From assembly GCA_025935655.1 (NCBI GenBank), contig JAICUV010000202.1:1-6278 (forward strand): DNA of 6,278 nt, written 5' to 3'. The notes beneath the pieces are model-generated. The model did not search any database. It was not told where the DNA came from and saw nothing but the letters and a program-made list of their open reading frames with translations. Positions 1 through 4,738 of the stretch are shown here, in pieces. Source of the DNA: Chloroflexota bacterium (GTDB taxonomy: Bacteria; Chloroflexota; Limnocylindria; Limnocylindrales; CSP1-4). A program made the position numbers and the translations under genes. Positions within the stretch are counted from its first letter, which is position 1. Each line of letters opens with the position of its first letter.

Positions 1-927
1 GATGGCAAGGCCCAGGCCGCGCTCGTCGGGCGGCCACGCGAGGATGACGTCGCAGGTCTCGTCGAGCGTGCGGATCGCGGCATAGAGGCGCCGGGCGGCC
101 TCCTCCTCGGACGCGCCGAGGTCGACGAGGGTCGCGCCCGGCACGGCGGCACCGGGCTCGAAGGCGAGCACGCCCACCGTGCGGCCCTGTGCGCGCAGGG
201 CGGCCGCCCGGGCGACCTGTTCAGCGGGCGGCACGAGGAGCAGCCTCGCCTCGGGCGAGTAGTGGGTCGCGAGCATCCCCGGCGCGCGGACCTCGCCGCC
301 CTCGCGGACGGGAATCGCCACACCCGTGATCGCCTCGAGCACCTCGCGGGGCAGCCCGCCCGGGCGCAGGATCGCGGGGCCCGGCGTCGCGACCCCCGAC
401 AGGTCCACGATCGTGGACTCGACGCCGACGTCGCTCGGGCCACCGTCCAGCACGAGGTCCACGCGGTCGCCGAGCCCGGCGCGGACGTGCGCCGCGGTGG
501 TCGGCGACACCGTGCCGAATCGGTTGGCGCTGGGGGCGGCGATCCCGTCACCGAACGCCCGGAGCAGCGCGAGGGCGACGGGATGCGCCGGCACGCGCAG
601 GCCGACGGTCGGCAGGCCGCCGGTCACGGCGTCCGGGACCCGGGCCGCGCGGCGGAGCACGATCGTGAGGGGGCCGGGCCAGCAGGCGGCCGCCAGCCTC
701 CACGCGAGGGCCGGGACCTCGACCGCCCAGTCGTCGAGCTGCGCCGCGGACCCCATGTGGACGATCAGCGGGTGGTCGGCCGGGCGGCCCTTCGCGGCGA
801 AGATCCGGGCGACGGCGTCCGGGTTGCCGGCGTCGGCACCCAGCCCGTACACGGTCTCCGTCGGGAAGGCCACCAGGCCACCGGCCCTGAGGATCGCGAC
901 GGCCTGCTCGATCTGCTGCGGCTCCAC
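1..927 (-). CDS. tsaC: L-threonylcarbamoyladenylate synthase, Sua5 type (3' end cut by window)
   Basis: This cytoplasmic enzyme makes threonylcarbamoyl-AMP from L-threonine, bicarbonate and ATP, the first step of the t6A modification at position 37 of ANN-decoding tRNAs. The visible 309 residues form a YrdC domain (about 5-200) with FPTETVYGLGADA at 21-33, the KGRPADHPL substrate and nucleotide loop at 46-54, WPGPLT at 83-88, APSAN at 131-135, STIVDL at 171-176 and ILRPGGL at 186-192. The linker APGMLATHYSP (215-225) and a Rossmann-like Sua5 C-terminal domain follow, so this is the two-domain Sua5 form and not the short TsaC form. The reading frame is open to the left edge and stops at GLGLAI, close to the usual family end; I estimate 10-20 residues are missing. 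The start is GTG at 927-925, because an in-frame TAG lies just upstream at 939-937. There is no good ribosome binding site. The gene starts 18 bases after the DoxX-like gene on the same strand, so it may be co-transcribed. Family assignment is secure. Confidence 0.95.
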   Translation of the reverse strand, partial: MEPQQIEQAVAILRAGGLVAFPTETVYGLGADAGNPDAVARIFAAKGRPADHPLIVHMGSAAQLDDWAVEVPALAWRLAAACWPGPLTIVLRRAARVPDAVTGGLPTVGLRVPAHPVALALLRAFGDGIAAPSANRFGTVSPTTAAHVRAGLGDRVDLVLDGGPSDVGVESTIVDLSGVATPGPAILRPGGLPREVLEAITGVAIPVREGGEVRAPGMLATHYSPEARLLLVPPAEQVARAAALRAQGRTVGVLAFEPGAAVPGATLVDLGASEEEAARRLYAAIRTLDETCDVILAWPPDERGLGLAI

Positions 928-939
928 GCGGGGACCCTA
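928..939 (-). promoter_or_regulatory. possible -10 element for leaderless tsaC transcript
   Basis: On the minus strand TAGGGT (939-934) matches the TANNNT -10 pattern and is followed by exactly 6 bases before the GTG start at 927. That would place transcription start at the start codon. There is no Shine-Dalgarno sequence and no convincing -35 box. The hexamer also contains the TAG that closes the upstream frame. It is a motif-only call; read-through from the DoxX-like gene is an equally good explanation for expression. Confidence 0.25.
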
Positions 940-945
940 CAGGAG

Positions 946-1509
946 TCAGGCGGCGGACGCGTCCCGAGCGGGGAGCGGCGCCACGCCGCGCTCGGGCTCC
1001 GCATCCAGCTGCCCGCCGCGGACCGTCGCGCCCACGACCATCGCGGCCGCCACGAGCACGACGTTCTTGATGATGTACTGGCCCTCGAGCGTCGGCGCGA
1101 ACGGGAACTGGGTGAACGTCTCGCCCGGGAACAGGAGGAGGGGCGTCAGCGTCCCGCCCATCTGCACGACGAGCAGGAGCAGCGTCGCCCGCAGGAAGCG
1201 CCCAGACAGCAGCCCGATGCCGATGACGCACTCCCAGGCCGCGAGGAAGGGCAGCGACAGCGCCGGCTGCACGATCCCGAAGGTGAGGGTCTCGATGGTC
1301 CGCGCGGCGAGGTCCTGCGCCGGGCTCAGGCCCGGGAAGAACTTCAGGACGCCGAACCACAGGAACACGATGCCGAGCGCGATGCGCAGCACCGGGATCG
1401 CCGCGGCGGCCAGGAGGAGCGTGATCCGGCGGTCGACGCGGTCGAGGCGGGAGCCGGGGGCGAACAGGCCGGGTCGGGCGACGGACGGGCGTCCGGAGGG
1501 CTGGGTCAT
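946..1509 (-). CDS. DoxX-like integral membrane protein
   Basis: The gene encodes 187 residues with four predicted membrane helices at about 30-53, 83-101, 105-127 and 147-163, the usual DoxX/DoxD-superfamily layout. Family-like features are the first helix reading IALGIVFLWFGVLKFFPG (43-60), the following amphipathic LSPAQDLAARTIETLTFG segment (61-78), and EGQYIIKNVVLVAA (142-155) entering the last helix. The first 29 residues are polar and arginine-rich with no cleavable signal, so the N-terminus is probably cytoplasmic. DoxX-like proteins are linked in the literature to quinone or thiosulfate oxidation and to redox-stress complexes, but nothing in this sequence fixes a substrate. The start is ATG at 1509-1507; longer forms upstream have an arginine-rich, non-membrane composition typical of a shadow frame. 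No clear ribosome binding site is visible; AATACT on the minus strand at 1543-1538 is the only -10-like site nearby. It lies between an unrecognised membrane protein gene (49 bases upstream) and tsaC (18 bases downstream). Confidence 0.85.
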   Translation of the reverse strand: MTQPSGRPSVARPGLFAPGSRLDRVDRRITLLLAAAAIPVLRIALGIVFLWFGVLKFFPGLSPAQDLAARTIETLTFGIVQPALSLPFLAAWECVIGIGLLSGRFLRATLLLLVVQMGGTLTPLLLFPGETFTQFPFAPTLEGQYIIKNVVLVAAAMVVGATVRGGQLDAEPERGVAPLPARDASAA

Positions 1510-1558
1510 GCGGCATCCATGGGCACGGGTGGGACCCAGTATTCCATCCGTGTCGGGA

Positions 1559-2026
1559 TCAGGCCGCCGGACCGTCTCCCGTGCCGGGACCCGCGGCATC
1601 GCCCGACGTTGGCGGCGCCGGTCTCCGACCCAGCAGGCGCCAGGCGACCCGCCCGGCCGCGTACCCGATGACGATGGGCCCCAGGAACCACACGGTGGCG
1701 ATGAACCCAGAGACCGGGTCCACCGGCACCGGCCGTCCCACCGCAAGCGAGAGCACCAGGATCGAGACCATGCCGATGACGGTCCCGACGCCGACGATCA
1801 GCAGACCCGTCCAGCCCCGCGTCACGAGCCCGGCGACCACGCCCGCGCCGAACAGGAGGAGGGGCGCGATCCAGACGCCGTTGAGCGCGCACTCGGCCTC
1901 GAAGCCGCCCTGGCCGATGCACCCGGCGGCGGATCCGCCGTAGACCGCGACCGGGCAGGCGACCGCCACGATGGCGAGCGCCAGCACGTCACGGAGCAGG
2001 CTGAACCGGACCTCGTCGGATTCCAT
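1559..2026 (-). CDS. four-helix membrane protein of unknown family
   Basis: I do not recognise this 155-residue protein. It begins with a short charged N-terminus (MESDEVRFSLLRD), followed by hydrophobic segments at about 13-32, 50-68, 72-97 and 105-125, and a basic then Pro/Gly/Ala-rich C-terminal tail (128-155) that is probably cytoplasmic and disordered. Two cysteines (36 and 46) flank the loop between helices 1 and 2, which could form an extracytoplasmic disulfide if the N-terminus is inside. The helices are rich in Gly, Ala and Val with few polar residues, so it looks more structural or accessory than like a transporter. I chose ATG at 2026 over the in-frame ATG at 2035 because GGAGA (2040-2036) sits 9 bases before the former and directly abuts the latter. 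It is the first gene of a leftward run with the DoxX-like gene and tsaC, 49 bases from the next. Coding status is well supported; function is unknown. Confidence 0.75.
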   Translation of the reverse strand: MESDEVRFSLLRDVLALAIVAVACPVAVYGGSAAGCIGQGGFEAECALNGVWIAPLLLFGAGVVAGLVTRGWTGLLIVGVGTVIGMVSILVLSLAVGRPVPVDPVSGFIATVWFLGPIVIGYAAGRVAWRLLGRRPAPPTSGDAAGPGTGDGPAA

Positions 2027-2035
2027 CGCCCCCAT

Positions 2036-2040
2036 TCTCC
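2036..2040 (-). promoter_or_regulatory. ribosome binding site deciding the membrane-protein start
   Basis: GGAGA on the minus strand is 9 bases from ATG at 2026 and has no spacing to the alternative ATG at 2035. This favours the start at 2026. It is the clearest Shine-Dalgarno sequence in the leftward group. Confidence 0.5.
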
Positions 2041-2092
2041 GCGGGCCGCCGCGTGGGCAGAGGGCCACAGCGCACCCCGTCCACGGGCCAGT

Positions 2093-2147
2093 CGTCAGCG
2101 CGTGGTCACCGGGCGCGTTGACGGGATGCGGCCGCGCACGCGACCCT
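2093..2147 (+). promoter_or_regulatory. promoter with overlapping dyad upstream of the DUF4240 gene
   Basis: TTGACG (2118-2123) is a good -35 match. After 18 bases comes GACCCT (2142-2147), which keeps the most conserved A2 and T6 of a -10 box, and the ATG follows 6 bases later, so the transcript may be leaderless. The -35 box is the right arm of an imperfect inverted repeat, CGTCAGCGCG (2093-2102) and CGCGTTGACG (2114-2123). The arms are 10 bases with one mismatch and an 11-base centre containing GGTCACC. This arrangement would let a dimeric regulator block the promoter. Both parts are motif-based calls. Confidence 0.35.
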
Positions 2148-2153
2148 TGGGGC

Positions 2154-2615
2154 ATGGATGACTCGACGTTCTGGGACCTCATCGGGCGGCTCGACTGGAG
2201 CGCAGAAGGCGACGACGAACGCGTCGTGGCGCCGCTGGTGAAGGCCCTCTCGAACCTGCCGGATCGCGACATCGCCGGCTTCGCGGACCAACTGGCGCGA
2301 CGGCTGTACGCGCTCGACGGCCTCGCCTGGGCAGCCGAGAGCGGCGCGACGATCTGGTCGGGCGACGTGGACTCGCTGTCCGTGGACGGGTTCCTGTACG
2401 CGCGACTCGCGGTCGTCGCGAACGGACAGGCGCTGTACGACGCCGTCCTCGCCGACCCCTCGAAGATGCCCAAGGACACCGAGTTCGAGAGCCTGCTCTA
2501 CGTCGCGTCCACGGCGTACGAGCGCAAGACAGGGCTGGACGACGACGGCAGCCTCGACTCGGCCGTCTCGTTCGAGACGTTCTCCAACGCGGAGGGCTGG
2601 CCGGCCGCCGGCTGA
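2154..2615 (+). CDS. DUF4240 domain-containing protein
   Basis: The 153-residue acidic, soluble protein fits the DUF4240 pattern over its length. It opens with FWDLIGRLDW (6-15), followed by a helical stretch with VVAPLVKALSNLPDRDIAGFADQLARRLYAL, the aromatic DGLAWAAESGATIW region (55-68), then SVDGFLYARLAVVANGQALYDAVLADP (76-102) and the closing FESLLYVASTAYERKTG (111-127). The paired pattern of a DGF.Y.R.W/L motif, a G..LY.AVLADP helix and LLYVA..AYE is what I recognise. There is no signal peptide, membrane segment or catalytic motif. DUF4240 proteins are of unknown function and occur widely in actinobacteria and related groups, often as single genes. The start is ATG at 2154, which gives the family's usual beginning; the upstream in-frame extension is low-complexity. 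There is no ribosome binding site, and a -10-like GACCCT lies 6 bases before the ATG. It is probably monocistronic: 116 bases separate it from the helicase gene. Confidence 0.85.
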   Translation: MDDSTFWDLIGRLDWSAEGDDERVVAPLVKALSNLPDRDIAGFADQLARRLYALDGLAWAAESGATIWSGDVDSLSVDGFLYARLAVVANGQALYDAVLADPSKMPKDTEFESLLYVASTAYERKTGLDDDGSLDSAVSFETFSNAEGWPAAG

Positions 2616-2731
2616 TCCTCGGGGCGCCACGAAGCCCGGCCCGCGCCACGGCGGCGTTCGCGCCTCGGCGCCCGCCCCGCCCGGCCCGTGCGAAACTGGC
2701 CCTCCCGCCCCTCTCCCCGCACCCTGGTCCC
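2616..2731. other. GC-rich spacer between DUF4240 and helicase genes
   Basis: This 116-base spacer holds no gene I can support. It contains two copies of GCCCGGCCCG (2634-2643 and 2679-2688), several overlapping GC-only inverted repeats, and no T-tract, so a terminator cannot be placed with confidence. CACCCT (2720-2725) is followed by exactly 6 bases before the helicase ATG and could be a weak -10 box for a leaderless transcript. No good -35 box precedes it, and no Shine-Dalgarno sequence is present. Confidence 0.4.
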
Positions 2732-4348
2732 ATGTCCCGCAGCGTCAAGCTCCGTCCCTGGCAGCACGCGGCCCTCGCGCGCTTCGCCGCCTCGCCGCAC
2801 CCGGACTTCCTCGCCGTCGCCACGCCCGGCGCCGGCAAGACGACGTTCGCGCTCACCGCCCTGCGCCAGGTCCTCGCCAAGCGGCCCGCGCCGGTGGTCA
2901 TCGTCGCGCCGACCGCGCACCTCAAGGTCCAGTGGGCGCAGGCGGCGGCCCGCCTGCAGCTCCATCTCGACCCGGCCTGGACGCCCGCGGACGGCGGACT
3001 GCCCCCGGACATGCACGGCGTCGTGACCAGCTACCAGCAGGTCGCGGTCTCCGCCGCCGCGCTGCGCGAGCTCGCCCGCCGCGCCGTCGTCGTGCTCGAC
3101 GAGGTCCACCACGCGGGCGAGGACCAGGCGTGGGGGGAGAGCCTGCGCATCGCGTTCGGGGAGAGCGCCCGGCGGCTGTCGCTCTCCGGGACGCCATTCC
3201 GCAGCGACACCCGGGCCATCCCGTTCGTACGCTACGAGGCCGACGAGGCCGTCCCGGACTTCGAGTACGGCTACGGCGACGCCCTGCGCGAGGGCCGGGT
3301 CGTGCGGCCCGTGTACTTCCCGCGGATCGGCGGTGAGATGGAGTGGAGCGCGCCGGACGGGAACGTCCACGCGGCCACCTTCGACGACCCGCTCGCGAAC
3401 CAGCTGGCCAACCAGCGGCTGCGGACCGCGCTCTCGATCGAGGGCGAGTGGCTGCCGTCCGTGCTCCGCCAGGCCGTGGAGCGGCTCACCGACGTGCGCC
3501 GTCACCAGCCGGACGCGGGCGGCCTCGTCATCGCCATCGATCAGGACCACGCCCGCGGCATCGCGGCGATGCTCCGGCGCGACTTCGGCCAGCACGCGGT
3601 GGTGGTCACCTCCGACGATCCCGAGGCGAGCGACCGCATCGCCGGGTTCGCGACAGGGCGGGAGCCGTGGCTCGTCGCCGTGCGCATGGTCTCCGAGGGC
3701 GTCGACATCCCGCGCCTCCGCGTGGGCGTCTACGCGACCACCGTGACCACGGACCTGTTCTTCCGCCAGGCGGTCGGGCGGTTCGTGCGCTGGGTCCCCG
3801 GCATCCGCGACCAGCGCGCGTGGCTGTACATCCCCGACGACCTGCGGCTCCGCATCCGGGCGTCCGAGATCGCGGAGGCGAGGCGACACTCGCTGCGCAA
3901 GGCGCGCCGCGACGACGAGGAGCTGCCGCTCCGCCAGGGACCCGATGACGCGGTGATGCTGGGCGACCAGCTGTCGCTGTTCGCGGCGCTGTCCGCGGTC
4001 GCCGTCGCCGGCGACGCGTACGCCCCGTGGCACGAGCCCCTCCCTGACGACTGGTCGGACGGCGCGGACACCGGGATCGAGATCGAGCTGGGACCGCCGC
4101 CGCCGGTCGCGGCGATGACCTCGGACGGGAACCTCGGCATGACGCGGCGCCAGGCGAAGGACCGGCTGCGGCTCGCGAACGCCGAGGCGGCGAAGGACAT
4201 CGCCCGCGTCAGCGGCCTCTCCTACGCCGCCGTCAACCTGGAGCTCAACCGCTCGGCGGGCCTGCGTCGCGTCACCGAGGCCACCGAGGAGCAGCTCCAG
4301 GTCCGCCTCCATGCGGCCCGGCGCTGGCAGTGGCGACTGGGCCGCTGA
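2732..4348 (+). CDS. DEAD/DEAH-box superfamily II helicase
   Basis: The 538-residue protein has a complete set of SF2 helicase motifs, so ATP-driven nucleic-acid unwinding or translocation is predicted. In order: a Q-like LRPWQ at 7-11, Walker A TPGAGKTT at 31-38, motif Ia APTAHLKVQW at 59-68, motif Ic-like VVTSYQQV at 97-104, Walker B DEVHH at 123-127, motif III SGTPFRSD at 152-159, motif V SEGVDIP at 321-327 and motif VI QAVGRFVRW at 346-354 with both arginines. The DExH box and Ia/III context resemble the type III restriction Res-subunit and UvrB-like branch. Beyond about 390 there is an acidic, proline-containing linker (437-460). The basic C-terminal part (470-538) reads SYAAVNLELNRSAGLRRVTE, then a helical ATEEQLQVRLHAARRW; I recognise this tail from single-gene helicases of GC-rich bacteria. 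No nuclease or methylase domain is fused or adjacent. The start is ATG at 2732, just before LRPWQ. The substrate is unknown; general DNA or RNA maintenance is likelier than defence, given the neighbours. Confidence 0.9.
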   Translation: MSRSVKLRPWQHAALARFAASPHPDFLAVATPGAGKTTFALTALRQVLAKRPAPVVIVAPTAHLKVQWAQAAARLQLHLDPAWTPADGGLPPDMHGVVTSYQQVAVSAAALRELARRAVVVLDEVHHAGEDQAWGESLRIAFGESARRLSLSGTPFRSDTRAIPFVRYEADEAVPDFEYGYGDALREGRVVRPVYFPRIGGEMEWSAPDGNVHAATFDDPLANQLANQRLRTALSIEGEWLPSVLRQAVERLTDVRRHQPDAGGLVIAIDQDHARGIAAMLRRDFGQHAVVVTSDDPEASDRIAGFATGREPWLVAVRMVSEGVDIPRLRVGVYATTVTTDLFFRQAVGRFVRWVPGIRDQRAWLYIPDDLRLRIRASEIAEARRHSLRKARRDDEELPLRQGPDDAVMLGDQLSLFAALSAVAVAGDAYAPWHEPLPDDWSDGADTGIEIELGPPPPVAAMTSDGNLGMTRRQAKDRLRLANAEAAKDIARVSGLSYAAVNLELNRSAGLRRVTEATEEQLQVRLHAARRWQWRLGR

Positions 4349-4380
4349 CGGACCCCGGCGGGGGAGCGCGGATGCGGCGG

Positions 4381-4389
4381 TGGTATGGT
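4381..4389 (+). promoter_or_regulatory. extended -10 promoter for the cold-shock gene
   Basis: TGGTATGGT is an extended -10 element (TGn followed by TATGGT at 4384-4389) and the best -10 box in the window, standing out in very GC-rich DNA. No -35 box is visible at normal spacing, as expected for extended -10 promoters. Transcription would begin near 4396 and leave a 5' leader of about 96 bases before the csp ATG. Long leaders are a known feature of cold-shock genes. Confidence 0.45.
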
Positions 4390-4395
4390 GGTAGC

Positions 4396-4491
4396 TCGCC
4401 GCAGCTCGTGGCGAACCTCCGCGTGGTCGACCTCTTCGAACGGACCGTGCGCCTGCAGCTCCGCGTTCGGGGAGACCAAAGGGGTCAAACC
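4396..4491 (+). promoter_or_regulatory. structured csp 5' leader, candidate RNA thermoswitch
   Basis: The predicted leader holds a small hairpin (4396-4402 with 4408-4414, one G-U) and then two competing folds. Fold A pairs CTCTTCGAACG (4432-4442) with CGTTCGGGGAG (4464-4474): 11 pairs with two G-U, leaving the ribosome binding site AAAGGGG (4478-4484) free. Fold B pairs GACCTCTT (4429-4436) with AAGGGGTC (4479-4486), 8 pairs with one G-U, and buries that site; the inner CGAACG/CGTTCG pairs can stay. The folds share 4432-4436, so they exclude each other. A short local hairpin of GACC (4474-4477) with GGTC (4483-4486) could also mask the site. Complementarity was read directly; folding energies and any temperature response are not known. 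Confidence 0.45.
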
Positions 4492-4695
4492 ATGACCACC
4501 GGATCCATCAAGAAGGTCGTTGCCGATCGCGGCTTCGGCTTCATCGTCGCCGACGACGCGAAGGAATACTTCTTCCATCGCGACGGCCTGGACAGCTCGC
4601 TGAACTTCGACCGCCTCATGGGCGGGGAGAAGGTCAAGTTCGAGATCGAGGCCAGCCCCAAGGGCCCCCGGGCCAGCAAGGTGAGCGCCGCCTGA
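4492..4695 (+). CDS. csp: cold-shock domain protein
   Basis: This 67-residue protein is a single cold-shock domain of standard length, a five-stranded OB fold that binds single-stranded RNA and DNA and acts as an RNA chaperone in the cytoplasm. The RNP1 motif is RGFGFI at 13-18 and the RNP2 motif is EYFFHRDGL at 25-33, where Y26, F27, F28 and H29 take the place of the VFVHFS-type residues of CspA. The strand GGEKVKFEIEASPKGPRASKV (44-64) closes the fold. The start is ATG at 4492, giving the usual MTTGSIKK opening, with AAAGGGG 7 bases upstream as ribosome binding site. A predicted 96-base structured leader and an extended -10 promoter precede it, and a 12-bp hairpin follows the stop by 8 bases. 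This argues for a single-gene transcript regulated after transcription. Whether it is cold-induced or constitutive cannot be told from the protein. Confidence 0.95.
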   Translation: MTTGSIKKVVADRGFGFIVADDAKEYFFHRDGLDSSLNFDRLMGGEKVKFEIEASPKGPRASKVSAA

Positions 4696-4703
4696 CGTCG
4701 CGC

Positions 4704-4738
4704 GGTGTCCGGTGCGCCATCGGCGTGCACCGGACACC
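4704..4738 (+). terminator. perfect hairpin after csp, likely terminator without U-tract
   Basis: GGTGTCCGGTGC (4704-4715) and GCACCGGACACC (4727-4738) form a perfect 12-bp stem. A G-U and a C-G pair can extend it inward to 14 pairs with a 7-base loop. It lies 8 bases past the csp stop codon. No T-run follows (the next bases are CGATCCCC), so it would be a non-canonical intrinsic terminator or an RNA 3'-end stabiliser. The right arm contains the GTG at 4725, the only canonical start codon for the next gene. Confidence 0.6.

Noticed and set aside
1129..1866. Exact 17-base repeat GAACAGGAGGAGGGGCG at 1129-1145 and 1850-1866.
   Set aside because: Both copies lie in membrane-protein genes and encode the same PLLLF helix residues with the preferred codons, so coding convergence explains them.
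262..2161. Long plus-strand open frames (469 and 611 codons) covering 262-1671 and 326-2161.
   Set aside because: They run antisense to tsaC, the DoxX-like gene and the membrane-protein gene. Their translations are Arg/Ala/Pro/Gly-rich without domains, as expected for shadow frames in GC-rich DNA.
2652..2676. Possible GGCG-TTCG-CGCC tetraloop hairpin as terminator of the DUF4240 gene.
   Set aside because: Only 4 base pairs with a G-C closing pair, not the stable C(UUCG)G form, no T-run, and several competing GC pairings nearby.
2634..2688. Direct repeat GCCCGGCCCG 45 bases apart in the DUF4240-helicase spacer.
   Set aside because: Ten G/C-only bases recur easily at this composition, there is no third copy in the spacer and no regular array.
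2498..4312. A 604-codon minus-strand open frame opposite the helicase gene.
   Set aside because: The helicase frame has every SF2 motif in order, while this one has low-complexity Arg/Asp/Val/Gly-rich translation and no recognisable domain. It is a mirror of GC-biased codons.
4353..4363. CCCCGGCGGGG hairpin just after the helicase stop.
   Set aside because: A 4-bp stem with a 3-base loop and no T-run is too weak to call a terminator.
2732..4695. Helicase plus cold-shock protein as a joint RNA-remodelling or defence operon.
   Set aside because: A 143-base gap with its own extended -10 promoter and structured leader separates them, so shared transcription is not indicated and the adjacency may be incidental.
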